A DNA stretch of 64,000 nucleotides from Marinobacter sp. SS21. Lineage in GTDB: Bacteria; Pseudomonadota; Gammaproteobacteria; Pseudomonadales; Oleiphilaceae. How positions within the stretch are numbered: the first letter of the stretch is position 1; each line of letters starts with the position of its first letter. Below, piece after piece: positions 55,678-64,000 of this stretch. The translations under genes were made by a program, and so were the position numbers. The notes under the pieces were generated by a model that worked only from the letters and a program-made list of their open reading frames with translations, ran no database searches and was not told the origin of the DNA. The DNA lies in assembly GCF_028369065.1 (NCBI RefSeq), contig NZ_JAQNDA010000010.1:62001-126000 (forward strand), given 5' to 3'.

Positions 55678-56514
55678 ATGCCCCAACCGCTTGATGTTGG
55701 CCAATACAACAAAACCGACCACGCCAAAACCCACCGGCAATTGAAACCGGGACTAGAGCGTAATACGCCGGCCATCGAACGGGATTTCGAGACCCTGATG
55801 CGAGACGGCTACGTCATTATCGAGAACCTGATTCCCAGAGAGACCTGCGCTGCGATCAAGTCCGAGGGCCTTGCCCTGCTCGGCCAAACCGGTCGCAACG
55901 CGTTTGAAGGTCACCAGACTCAGCGGGTCTACAATGTGCTGTCGAAGACGCGGCTGACTGACCAGCTCGCGACTCACCCTCGCTTCCTCGGCTTGATGGA
56001 CCGCTTGTTTGAACCGGGTTTCCTGCTGTCCCAGAGCCAAATCATCAACATCCTTCCGGGCGAAGCACCCCAGGGGCTGCACCACGACGACGGCTTCTAT
56101 CGGCTACCACGGCCACGGCAGCCGCTCGGCGCCGCCACGGTCTGGGCCATCGACGATTTCACCGAAGACAACGGCGCAACGGTGATCGTACCGGGCAGTC
56201 ATCGCTGGGGCGATGACCGGATTGCCAAGCGGGACGAGGCCATATCTGCGGTGATGCCAGCCGGATCGGTTGTGTTTTTCCTGGGCACCACCTGGCATGG
56301 CGGTGGCGAAAACCACTCGAAAGCTGCTCGTTTCGCCATCACTCACCAGTACTGCGAGGCTTACATGCGCCAGCAGGAGAACTACCTGCTCGAACTGTCC
56401 AAGGACACGGTGCGATCACTCTCGCCGGAACTCCAGGCGCTGGTCGGCTACTCCATTTACCCACCGTTCATGGGCATGGTGGAAGGTATGCACCCTCTGC
56501 GTACGCTGGAGTAA
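55678..56514 (+). CDS. Phytanoyl-CoA dioxygenase (PhyH) family Fe(II)/2-oxoglutarate oxygenase
   Basis: The 278-residue protein has HHDDGFY with the HxD iron ligands, VWAIDDFTEDNGATVIVPGS, and a distal His in GTTWHGGGENHS followed by Arg (AARFAI), the usual 2-oxoglutarate site. ATG 55678 follows AAGAGG. It is likely cotranscribed with the Rieske gene, making two oxygenases in one pathway. Substrate unknown. Confidence 0.87.
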   Translation: MPQPLDVGQYNKTDHAKTHRQLKPGLERNTPAIERDFETLMRDGYVIIENLIPRETCAAIKSEGLALLGQTGRNAFEGHQTQRVYNVLSKTRLTDQLATHPRFLGLMDRLFEPGFLLSQSQIINILPGEAPQGLHHDDGFYRLPRPRQPLGAATVWAIDDFTEDNGATVIVPGSHRWGDDRIAKRDEAISAVMPAGSVVFFLGTTWHGGGENHSKAARFAITHQYCEAYMRQQENYLLELSKDTVRSLSPELQALVGYSIYPPFMGMVEGMHPLRTLE

Positions 56515-56535
56515 CCGGCCGGGTTGTCCAATTCC

Positions 56536-56550
56536 CCCCTATGCTAGGGG
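56536..56550. other. Short hairpin between convergent genes
   Basis: CCCCTA-TGC-TAGGGG forms a 6-bp stem between the PhyH gene and the NTF2-like gene. There is no T tract, so it is only a possible terminator. Confidence 0.35.
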
Positions 56551-56614
56551 CGCTGGCCACCGGTAGCTGTGCGCTGTCCACCACTGATCGAATACGCTGC
56601 GCGGTTCCGCAATC

Positions 56615-56992
56615 TCAGTCCGCCGAAGGCAGATTGCCCCCCAGCATGTTTTCAACCACCGCCGCATTGTAGAAGGCTTCAACCGTCTGGATTTTGTCGT
56701 CCCGGACACGAAACCAGACTGCCAGGCGCACATCGCCAATCGGCTCGAAGTTGGTCCGGTAATCGAGGATCGCAAACACGTGCTCCCCATCGGCACTGAG
56801 CTGGCGGAGGATCAGGTCTTTCTGGATGGCAACCATACCGAACTGGTAGGACAGCATGTCATCCCGACTCAGAAATCGCATGTTCGGCCCCACATACTCA
56901 AACCCCTCAGCGGCCAGCAAGGTCTTTGCCTCATCCAGGCGCTGGTCATGAATATCGGCGATGAACTGCGCCACGATGTCTTTTGGCTGCAT
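56615..56992 (-). CDS. NTF2-like/SnoaL-fold protein
   Basis: The 125-residue protein has an NTF2-like alpha+beta barrel pattern: MQPKDIVAQFIADIHDQRLD, FEYVGPNMRFLSRDDML, RLAVWFRVRDDKIQTVEAFY. The family includes epoxide hydrolases, ketosteroid isomerases and non-catalytic binding proteins; the role is not clear. ATG 56992 follows GGAG with a 7-base gap. Confidence 0.72.
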   Translation of the reverse strand: MQPKDIVAQFIADIHDQRLDEAKTLLAAEGFEYVGPNMRFLSRDDMLSYQFGMVAIQKDLILRQLSADGEHVFAILDYRTNFEPIGDVRLAVWFRVRDDKIQTVEAFYNAAVVENMLGGNLPSAD

Positions 56993-57369
56993 GAATGGAC
57001 TCCATATCCGAGCTGGGGACGGCTCCCTGGATTCGCGTAACTGCTTTAAAATTGAGCACTTATTCACTTGGACAACCCAAATGATGCGACGACAAGTGCG
57101 CCAGATGGCAGCATACTCCGAGCTCTCAGAAGCCAAAGTCAGGATCTACCTTTGAACTTAGCAGGTCAGCCGAAGTTCTGGGCCAGGACGCCCCACTTTC
57201 CAAGAGAAATTCCTTGGATATTTTTTTCCTGCGGGCTCTCGAGATCCCTGATGCAAACCTGTAACTTGTGACCCACATCACACCTTCGCAGTGGTGGACG
57301 AAAACACCTTTACACTGATCAGCCCTGATCACGCGTCCATCATCCACGCGCAGCACAAGAGGTTCGGTA
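56993..57369. other. 377-base region between divergent genes
   Basis: It should contain the promoters of the NTF2-like gene and the Hpt-REC-REC gene. No coding frame or recognisable operator is supported. Confidence 0.4.
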
Positions 57370-59793
57370 ATGGCGGGAGTCGACTTGGGACAGAAGTACG
57401 AAGAGCTCAAGCAGCAGTATGTACGGAGTTTACCCAAGCGCCTGGACGAGCTGCGGACGGTTTGGAACCGACTCCAGCACGTTAGCTGGGATACCAAGGC
57501 ACTGACGTTCATGGAGCAGTGTGCCCACAAGCTCTCCGGTAGTGGCGCCACTTTTCAGTTTCCGGAAATCAGCCACTGCGCCCGCGTACTGGAAGCCCAA
57601 TTGCGGCAAATGCTGAACAAGCCAGATGCAAACCCATCGGAGCGGAACCAAATCGAAGCCTCACTGCGTGGCCTGGAACGCGCTCTCGATCAAGCAATCA
57701 ACACCGCCACCCCGCAATCCGTGGCGATACCGCCGGTAAAGGCCGTCAAAAGTCACCACCGCATTGCCGTAATCGAAGACGACCTAAGTCAGGCTGCTTT
57801 CCTGAAAGCCTGGCTGGACCAGCGCGGCTTCACGGTGGAAATTTTCGAGACCCCCGAGGCCTACAGCAGGCGAACGGACGACCACAGCCACCATCTGATT
57901 CTGCTGGATCTCAGCTTTCCCGAAGGCGCGCTGGAAGGCATCGCCTGGCTGGAACGCCTGAAGAGCCAGCTCGATGCCAACACCCCGGTAATCATGATGT
58001 CGGCCAGAAGCGACATGGTGGCGCGCATGCGGGCCCTTCGAGCCGGTGCGGATACCTATCTCACCAAACCCCTGGACCTGGAAGCACTGGAAAACCGTAT
58101 TAACCAGTTGCTGGCGAACACCACCACAACGAGACCGCGTGTACTTTGGGTGGACGATGACACGGACCTGCTCGCCTACTACAAAATCCTGCTTTCCGAC
58201 GAAGGCTACGAAGTGGAAGGCCTCTCTCAGCCGGTGCGTATACTCGAGCGCGTAGAGCAATTTCAGCCGGATGCCATAGTACTGGATCAGGAGATGCCCG
58301 GCGTTCAGGGGGTCGAACTGGCTCGGGTACTCCGCCAGGATGCCCGCTTCATGACCATCCCCATTCTGTTTGTATCTGCCTCGCAGTCGGTGTCCGAACA
58401 GCTGGAGCAGCACAGCATGGCCGGCAACGAGGTGTTCCGAAAGCCACTGGATAACAAACAGTTTCTGGCCGCCCTGCAACACCACCTGGCGCAGGCGCAA
58501 CGGATCACAGCCCGCATCAACCTGGTCAGTCAGCGTAAAGAACGCCAGGGCCTGCAAAACCACGACTATTTCCTGACAGAGCTGGCCACCTTACTTGCCT
58601 ACATTGAGGTCAAGCCAGACAACCAATCCCGTTACCTGCTGCAACTCGGCATCTGCCGTGAAGCGTACCTGCGCGCGCAATATGGCGCTCGTGCCCTGGC
58701 CCGCTTAACCGCTCGCATGGAACATCACTTCGCGAACCAGTTGGGCACCGGCGACTCCGGTTGTGCCTTGGGTGGAGGCAGCTTCCTGTTTCAGGTCAAC
58801 GCACCCGCAGTCGAGGATGCCAGTGCGTTTCTGGAAAGCTTCTACCAACGTCTGAACAGCGCAAACTGGTGCCTGGGCGAACCGCCCATCCCGGTCGCCC
58901 TAAGTATGGGGGTACTACCGCTGACCGAGGCTATGAACGAAGACAAGGCCCTGCTGGAAGTTGAACAAGCCTGTGGCGAGGCGATGCAAACAGAAGGCGG
59001 CTGCGTGGTGTGGCAGCAGGCACCTGAACGGTCCGAGGACAGCAAGCTGGACGAGCGTATCCGTGAACTGCTCGAAGCCCGGGCCTTCAAACTGCACTAT
59101 CAGCCGATCGTGAATATGGATTCCGGCGACACCCTGTTCGAGGCCCTGGTGCGGCTAGTAGACGAAAACGACGCCGTGTACCTGCCAGGCCAATTCATGC
59201 CCCAAATGGCCGATGGCAACCACGGAACCCTCCATGACCTGGATTGTTGGGTGATTGAACATGCGGTCAGCGAGCTGTCAAAGCAGACCGGCAAAGCCGC
59301 GGCCAGCCATTCCGTGGCCATCAAACTCTCCACCCCGATGGCCGAAGTGGCGAAGATGGTGCCGCACCTCCGCAGCGGCATGCGTAACGCCCGCATCGAG
59401 GGGAAACGTCGGATCTACCTGGCCCTCTCGAATCCGGCCGTGATTAAAGATGTTGCCAGGGCTAAACAGTTGTTGAATGCATTACGGGACATGGAGTGCG
59501 GGCTGATCATCGAACACGTTGACACCAGCACCGCGTCGGTTGAATTACTGAAAGAACTGCGCTCCGTGGATTTCGTAAAACTGGCCCCGAAATACGGCGC
59601 CAACGCCGAACAGACGCCGGCGTTGGAAAACCTGCTCAATCAACTCTCCGCAACGTTCGGATCCAGCCTGCCGGTCGTGGCGACCCGGGTAGAGGATGCC
59701 AAGGCCCTGGCCTGGTTCTGGGACCGGGGCATTCGCAATTTCCAGGGACACTTCATTCAGGCGCCGGAAGTGGCAATGAATTTCGAGTTTTGA
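57370..59793 (+). CDS. Hpt-REC-REC-GGDEF-like-EAL-like signalling protein
   Basis: The 807-residue protein has an Hpt domain (about 1-115, phosphoacceptor His53 in CAHKLSGSG), REC1 (about 130-248, Asp180 in LILLDLS, Lys233), REC2 (about 255-372, Asp306 in IVLDQEMPG, Lys358), a degenerate GGDEF-like region (about 395-545, no GGDEF motif) and an EAL-like domain (about 565-800). The last has EALVRL but no DDFGTG and few metal ligands. It is therefore probably a phosphorelay-controlled c-di-GMP scaffold or sensor and not an enzyme. The orphan kinase at 22165 is one possible partner, but they are far apart. AGAGG precedes the ATG. Confidence 0.87.
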   Translation: MAGVDLGQKYEELKQQYVRSLPKRLDELRTVWNRLQHVSWDTKALTFMEQCAHKLSGSGATFQFPEISHCARVLEAQLRQMLNKPDANPSERNQIEASLRGLERALDQAINTATPQSVAIPPVKAVKSHHRIAVIEDDLSQAAFLKAWLDQRGFTVEIFETPEAYSRRTDDHSHHLILLDLSFPEGALEGIAWLERLKSQLDANTPVIMMSARSDMVARMRALRAGADTYLTKPLDLEALENRINQLLANTTTTRPRVLWVDDDTDLLAYYKILLSDEGYEVEGLSQPVRILERVEQFQPDAIVLDQEMPGVQGVELARVLRQDARFMTIPILFVSASQSVSEQLEQHSMAGNEVFRKPLDNKQFLAALQHHLAQAQRITARINLVSQRKERQGLQNHDYFLTELATLLAYIEVKPDNQSRYLLQLGICREAYLRAQYGARALARLTARMEHHFANQLGTGDSGCALGGGSFLFQVNAPAVEDASAFLESFYQRLNSANWCLGEPPIPVALSMGVLPLTEAMNEDKALLEVEQACGEAMQTEGGCVVWQQAPERSEDSKLDERIRELLEARAFKLHYQPIVNMDSGDTLFEALVRLVDENDAVYLPGQFMPQMADGNHGTLHDLDCWVIEHAVSELSKQTGKAAASHSVAIKLSTPMAEVAKMVPHLRSGMRNARIEGKRRIYLALSNPAVIKDVARAKQLLNALRDMECGLIIEHVDTSTASVELLKELRSVDFVKLAPKYGANAEQTPALENLLNQLSATFGSSLPVVATRVEDAKALAWFWDRGIRNFQGHFIQAPEVAMNFEF

Positions 59794-59796
59794 GAC

Positions 59797-60603
59797 TCAC
59801 AACTTGAACACGCGACATGCGTTTTCGCCCAAAAAAAGATTCCGTGCTTCGTCGTCCAATGACAATTCATCAAGATGCTCAAGCGCTTTGGCGGGCATGA
59901 TCATTGGGTAGTTGGTGCCGAAGAGGACCTTGCGACGTCCATGACCACCCATGAATTCAACCAGCGCCTGCGGATATCGCCTGGCGGTGTAGGCGGAGGT
60001 ATCGATATAAACATGCTCATGCTTTGTCGCGACCGCAATGGCTTCATCGGTCCAGGGGTATCCAATGTGGCCACCAACGATCACCAGTTCGGGAAAATCC
60101 AGGGCCACTTGATCCAGGTAGATTGGCCGCCCGACTTCTGAGGGCATGAGTGGACCGGTGTGGCCGATTTGTGTGCAAAACGGAACCCCTAGATCGCAGC
60201 ACGCAGCGTAAACCGGATAAAACCGACGATCCGTTGGCGGCACTTCCCAGAGCCAGGGCAGAACCCGTATGGCCTTGAACCCCAGTTCGCTGATACAGCG
60301 TCGGACTTCCCGCACCGCATCCATAGGCCTCGATATATCCACCGCCCCCACACCCACCAGTCGGTCTGGCGCCTCAGCGACGAAGCCTGCGACCTCATCG
60401 TTTGAAATCATGACATTGCGGGGAGCGACCCAGGCGCTGATGAGGCTACGATCAACCCCAGCCTGAGCCATCATCGCCAGAGTTGTGCTTACCGGAAGCT
60501 CAGCGGTGGGCATCGGGGATTGGGTCCACCGGCGCAAAGATTCAAAGACCGGATCCTGCGCATGCCTTAACGTGGGATGCTGTGCCCATGCGTCAACAAT
60601 CAT
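59797..60603 (-). CDS. Amidohydrolase-fold protein (ACMSD-like) with altered metal ligands
   Basis: The 268-residue TIM-barrel protein resembles amidohydrolase_2 members, with FCTQIGHTGPLMPSEVGRPI, VGGHIGYPW and LFGTNYPM. The N-terminal HxH metal motif is missing (VDAWAQHP instead), and the usual terminal Asp is Asn in GTNYP. A decarboxylase or hydrolase with one or no metal is possible. It is convergent with the Hpt gene, 3 bases away. Confidence 0.72.
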   Translation of the reverse strand: MIVDAWAQHPTLRHAQDPVFESLRRWTQSPMPTAELPVSTTLAMMAQAGVDRSLISAWVAPRNVMISNDEVAGFVAEAPDRLVGVGAVDISRPMDAVREVRRCISELGFKAIRVLPWLWEVPPTDRRFYPVYAACCDLGVPFCTQIGHTGPLMPSEVGRPIYLDQVALDFPELVIVGGHIGYPWTDEAIAVATKHEHVYIDTSAYTARRYPQALVEFMGGHGRRKVLFGTNYPMIMPAKALEHLDELSLDDEARNLFLGENACRVFKL

Positions 60604-60705
60604 GGGACTCCTTCAAGTGGGAACCAGTGTCAACCACAGCCTAGTTCACTTTCAATCGAACCACCATGTGCTCGCTGAGCGCCTACAAGGCGCCGTTACC
60701 TCTGA

Positions 60706-61449
60706 CTACTTCCCTTCCCCCACCACCCTGACGAAAGCATGGTCCTCCAACCCCGCTTTCGGTCGGAACAGCGCTGCTGGGCGACCGCGACCTCCGGGCG
60801 GGGGGGCTTCGCCGACTTCATCGAGGATGTCTGCGCTGAGGATACGGCGCCGGAACGATTTCTTTTCCAGTGGCGCCCCCAGTACTTCCTCAAAAGCCTG
60901 CTGCAACTGGGTCAGGGTGAAGGGGGTGTCCAGGGTATGGACCGGCAGTACGGTGTAGGCGGTCTTGCCACTGAGGCGCTGACGGGCGGCAGCCAGTAAC
61001 TGGCGGTGGTCAAACGCCAGGTCGTGCGCCATGGCGTCCGCCAGCGGCCACCAACGGGTATCGGCCACCGAGTCCACGAACGCGGCCGTCGGTGCATGGG
61101 CCATCAGCGCCATATAGAGCACCGTGACCGACCAGCCACGGGGGTCACGGGCGTTATCGCCCACGGTGCAGACCTGTTCGAGGTAAGGAGCCGTTACCCC
61201 CGTTTTCTGCCGTAATTTTCGTGCTGCCGCTGCGCTGAGCGCCTGGTCCTGCCCGGCATCGATAAAGCCACCGGGCAGGGCCCAGCGACCTCGTTCCGGG
61301 TGGTTGGCCCGCTGTACCAGCAGCACGTGCAGGCGCCCTTCGATCAGGGTAAATATCGCCACATCCACCGTTACCAAGGGGCTGAGGTAGTCCTGCGGGT
61401 TGTATTCGTCCAGGAAGCGTTGTTCGTCGGCATGGTCGCGGCTTGCCAT
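60706..61449 (-). CDS. nrtR: NrtR: Nudix-related repressor of NAD metabolism
   Basis: The 247-residue protein has an N-terminal Nudix-like domain (about 20-150, with VLLVQRANHPERGRWALPGG; the Nudix box ARKLRQKTGV is degenerate, lacking REUXEE) and a C-terminal winged helix (about 170-230, LEKKSFRRRILSADILDEVG). NrtR senses ADP-ribose and represses NAD salvage genes. ATG 61449 has AAGGGG five bases upstream. It is divergent from nadM, and a shared box lies between them. Confidence 0.9.
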   Translation of the reverse strand: MASRDHADEQRFLDEYNPQDYLSPLVTVDVAIFTLIEGRLHVLLVQRANHPERGRWALPGGFIDAGQDQALSAAAARKLRQKTGVTAPYLEQVCTVGDNARDPRGWSVTVLYMALMAHAPTAAFVDSVADTRWWPLADAMAHDLAFDHRQLLAAARQRLSGKTAYTVLPVHTLDTPFTLTQLQQAFEEVLGAPLEKKSFRRRILSADILDEVGEAPPPGGRGRPAALFRPKAGLEDHAFVRVVGEGK

Positions 61450-61465
61450 CATTTCCCCTTGCAAC

Positions 61466-61486
61466 TTAGTGGCTTTATGCCAACAA
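61466..61486. promoter_or_regulatory. NrtR-like box between nrtR and nadM
   Basis: TTAGTGGC-N5-GCCAACA with a TGGC/GCCA dyad. The same pattern occurs upstream of nadV (62679-62698). Two matching boxes at the two salvage promoters support NrtR binding. Confidence 0.7.
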
Positions 61487-61567
61487 TAACACGGGCACTG
61501 GCACGCGTCAGCCTCACCGGCAGCCGGACAGACCGGCCGCCCACCCAACCAGCAAGGAGTTTGCTGC

Positions 61568-62626
61568 ATGCAACGAGATTTCGATTTCGCGGTCTTTATT
61601 GGTCGCTTCCAACCCTTACACAATGGCCACCTGCAGGTCATCCGCACCGGCCTGGAGCGGGCCGACAAACTGATCCTGCTGATCGGCTCCGCCTGGCAGG
61701 CCCGTAACGCCCGGAACCCCTGGACCCACCAGGAGCGCGAGGAGATGGTCCGGGCCTGTCTGACGGAAGAGGAGAATCAACGGCTGCTGTGCCTGCCGCT
61801 GATGGACTCTCCCTATAATGACGAGATCTGGGTGCGCAACGTACAGGCTACTGTGGCCGGGCTGGCCACCGCTCACTACACCACCCCGCACCGGCCGATG
61901 AAAACGGCGCTGATCGGCCACAAGAAAGACGCCACCGGCTACTACCTGAGCCTGTTTCCCCAGTGGTCGAGCATTTCCGTCGATAACGTGGCAAACCTCA
62001 GTGCCACACCGCTAAGGGAGCGCTTCTTTTCCGAAGCCCCGGACACGTTACTGCCGCAACTCACCGATGACCACCTCCTGCCCGCCGGTGTCACGACCTG
62101 GCTGCGCGACTTTGCCCAGTGCAACCCCGGTTATGCCCAGGTACGGGACGAACTGGCGTTCGTGCGCAAGTACCAGTCCGCCTGGATCAACGCGCCCTAT
62201 GCCCCCACCTTCGTAACTGTCGATGGCGCGGTGGTGCAGTCCGGGCATATCCTGCTGGTGGAACGGCGGGCCAATCCGGGCAAGGGCTTGTGGGCCTTGC
62301 CCGGTGGCTTTGTTGATCCGGGCGAGCGCCTGCTGGACGCCTGCCTGCGGGAACTCCGCGAAGAAACCCGCCTGAAGGTGCCCGCACCGGTATTGAAGGG
62401 CTCAATCCGGGAACAGCGGGTCTACGACGATCCCTACCGCTCGGCCCGGGGCCGCACCATCACCCACGGCTTCTACTTTGAGCTGGCGCCGCAGGCCGAA
62501 CTGCCCAAGGTGAAAGGCAGCGACGATGCCCGCACGGCGCGCTGGGTGCCGCTGGCCGAGCTGGACCCGCAAACCCTATTCGAAGACCACTACTTCATCA
62601 TCCAGGACCTGATCGGGGCCGCCTGA
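61568..62626 (+). CDS. nadM: Bifunctional NMN adenylyltransferase/Nudix hydrolase
   Basis: The 352-residue protein has a NadM nucleotidyltransferase domain (residues 1-175) with FIGRFQPLHNGHLQVI (HxGH) and LSATPLRERFF, then a Nudix domain (about 205-345) with GGFVDPGERLLDACLRELRE and ET. The first domain makes NAD from NMN and ATP; the second is expected to hydrolyse ADP-ribose, whose level also tunes NrtR. AAGGAG lies nine bases before the ATG. With nadV downstream, it forms a nicotinamide salvage route. Confidence 0.93.
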   Translation: MQRDFDFAVFIGRFQPLHNGHLQVIRTGLERADKLILLIGSAWQARNARNPWTHQEREEMVRACLTEEENQRLLCLPLMDSPYNDEIWVRNVQATVAGLATAHYTTPHRPMKTALIGHKKDATGYYLSLFPQWSSISVDNVANLSATPLRERFFSEAPDTLLPQLTDDHLLPAGVTTWLRDFAQCNPGYAQVRDELAFVRKYQSAWINAPYAPTFVTVDGAVVQSGHILLVERRANPGKGLWALPGGFVDPGERLLDACLRELREETRLKVPAPVLKGSIREQRVYDDPYRSARGRTITHGFYFELAPQAELPKVKGSDDARTARWVPLAELDPQTLFEDHYFIIQDLIGAA

Positions 62627-62678
62627 ACGACGCCCCGGCACTCGCTGAAAAACAAATCCAAAATAAGGCTTGACTCAT

Positions 62679-62698
62679 TTAGTGGCTCTAGGCCAATA
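62679..62698. promoter_or_regulatory. NrtR-like box upstream of nadV
   Basis: TTAGTGGC-N5-GCCAATA, followed by TATAAA (62697-62702), a likely -10. A TTGACT lies at 62670-62675 but the spacing (21 bases) is long. The box overlaps the promoter, as expected of a repressor site. Confidence 0.65.
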
Positions 62699-62826
62699 TA
62701 AAGCCATCGGGTAACAGACAACACCCGAGCAGCGGATCGCTGCCCCAGGGTCTGAAGACGAAACATCAACAGACCCCGGCGCCGGATAGACCAGCGCCGA
62801 TCACCACCGACTGGAGGATTTCCGTC

Positions 62827-64000
62827 ATGCGTAACCTGATCCTGAATACCGATTCCTACAAGACCTCCCACTACCAGCAGTACCCGCCGAACACCCGGTT
62901 CATTTCCAGCTACATCGAGTCCCGCGGCGGGATTTATTCGTCCACCGTGTTCTTCGGCTTACAGGCGTTCATCAAGGAATACCTCAGCCGCCCCATCACC
63001 ACCGCGGACATCGATGAGGCCGATGCCGTTTGCCGGGCCCACGGCGTTCCGTTCAACCGTACTGGCTGGGAGTACATTCGCGATGTCTACCAAGGCTTCT
63101 TACCGCTTGAAATTGAAGCAGCGCCGGAGGGTGCAGAGATCCCGACGGGCAACGTACTGGTTCAGGTTCGTAATACCGACCCCAACTGCGCCTGGCTCAC
63201 CAGTTATGTTGAGACCGCCCTGTTGCGGTCGGTCTGGTACCCCACCACCGTGGCTACGGTGTCCCGAGCCTGCCGAAGCATTATCGAAGGCTTCATGAAG
63301 GACACCTGCGATTCGCTGGCGGGCTTACCCTTCAAGCTCCACGATTTCGGCGCCCGGGGCGCCAGCTCAGAGGAAAGTTCCGCCCTCGGCGGCATGGGCC
63401 ACTTGCTGAGCTTCCAGGGCACCGACAACCTGTCGGCCATCATGGCCGCGCGGCGGTACTACGGTGCCGACATGGCCGGCTTCTCGATCCCGGCGGCGGA
63501 GCACAGCACCATCACCAGCTGGGGTCGGGACGGCGAAACCGCCGCCTACGCCAATATGCTGGAGCAGTTTGGCGGCGAGGGTCGTACGGTGGCGGTGGTC
63601 AGCGATTCCTACGACTTGTGGAACGCCATCGACAACCTGTGGGGCAGCGAGCTGAAAGAACGCGTGCAGAACAACGGCGGCACGCTGGTCATTCGGCCCG
63701 ATTCCGGCGTTCCGGAGGCGATCGTGCCCGAGACCATCGAGCGCCTGATGGCGAAGTTCGGCTACACCGTCAACAACAAAGGCTACCGGGTACTGCCGGA
63801 CTGCATTCGAGTGATCCAGGGTGATGGGGTCAATGCCGACAGCATTCGCGCCATTCTGACGGCCATGAAGGCCCAAGGCCAAAGTGCCGACAACATTGCC
63901 TTCGGCATGGGCGCTGAGTTGTTGCAGAAGGTCAACCGGGATACCCAGCGATTTGCCATGAAAGCCTCCGCCATCCAGATCGGTGAGCAGTGGCAGGACG
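62827..64000 (+). CDS. nadV: Nicotinamide phosphoribosyltransferase, 3' end outside window
   Basis: The frame runs off the window after 391 residues. Features of NadV/NAMPT are LNTDSYKTSHYQQYPP at the start, SSYIESRGG, HDFGARGASSEESSALGG and GFSIPAAEHSTITSWG. It makes NMN from nicotinamide and PRPP, feeding NadM. GGAGG lies nine bases before the ATG. The full protein is usually about 460-490 residues, so around 80 are missing. Confidence 0.93.
   Translation, partial: MRNLILNTDSYKTSHYQQYPPNTRFISSYIESRGGIYSSTVFFGLQAFIKEYLSRPITTADIDEADAVCRAHGVPFNRTGWEYIRDVYQGFLPLEIEAAPEGAEIPTGNVLVQVRNTDPNCAWLTSYVETALLRSVWYPTTVATVSRACRSIIEGFMKDTCDSLAGLPFKLHDFGARGASSEESSALGGMGHLLSFQGTDNLSAIMAARRYYGADMAGFSIPAAEHSTITSWGRDGETAAYANMLEQFGGEGRTVAVVSDSYDLWNAIDNLWGSELKERVQNNGGTLVIRPDSGVPEAIVPETIERLMAKFGYTVNNKGYRVLPDCIRVIQGDGVNADSIRAILTAMKAQGQSADNIAFGMGAELLQKVNRDTQRFAMKASAIQIGEQWQD

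Overview
The window is about 64 kb of GC-rich DNA (most genes near 60% GC by eye) from a gammaproteobacterium of the Marinobacter/Alcanivorax/Pseudomonas kind. This assignment is an inference from gene content: a wax-ester synthase, a DesT/DesC/DesB-type desaturase locus, a complete LiuR-controlled leucine catabolic operon, several c-di-GMP domain proteins, a rhombosortase with a GlyGly-CTERM substrate, and an NrtR/NadM/NadV nicotinamide salvage locus. No rRNA, tRNA or CRISPR array was seen.

Layout. 1-4.3 kb is lipid metabolism: the 3' part of a wax ester synthase gene, a TetR repressor, and a ferredoxin-reductase plus fatty acid desaturase pair behind two FabR/DesT-like operators. 4.7-8.5 kb carries a membrane GAF-GGDEF-EAL protein, a haem-oxygenase-fold protein and a DUF454 protein. 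8.7-15.3 kb holds three tandem TonB-dependent receptors, each 703 residues, that are mosaics of one another and share a leader motif. 15.5-31 kb is mixed: a DUF2235 hydrolase fused to a PilZ domain, a double HAD protein with an altered catalytic motif, a three-repeat lipoprotein, a CPBP protease, an orphan PAS kinase, RtcB, a PAQR protein and a low-GC TonB receptor. 31.1-34.5 kb has a secreted M12B-like metallopeptidase with a GlyGly-CTERM tail beside a rhombosortase gene. 34.6-35.8 kb is a metal-responsive MerR regulator and a CDF exporter with a classic MerR promoter.

36.9-45.8 kb is liuR, an acyl-CoA ligase and liuABCDE, converting isovaleryl-CoA to acetyl-CoA and acetoacetate. A REP/BIME-like hairpin lies between liuA and liuB. 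45.8-48.9 kb is a decayed accessory patch: BrnTA, two fragments of an IS110 transposase, CcdA with a frameshifted CcdB, a LysR gene without its DNA-binding domain and a broken GNAT gene. An 18-bp direct repeat brackets part of it. 

49-53 kb is a compact five-gene operon (two short-chain dehydrogenase-like proteins, a MAPEG protein, two tautomerase-fold proteins) divergent from a LysR regulator with a strong palindrome between them. This is the best candidate for an undescribed pathway. 53.2-60.6 kb has an AraC regulator with a Rieske oxygenase and a PhyH dioxygenase, an NTF2-fold protein, an Hpt-REC-REC-GGDEF-EAL scaffold and an atypical amidohydrolase. 60.7-64 kb is NrtR, bifunctional NadM-Nudix and NadV (running off the end), with matching NrtR-like boxes in both target promoters.
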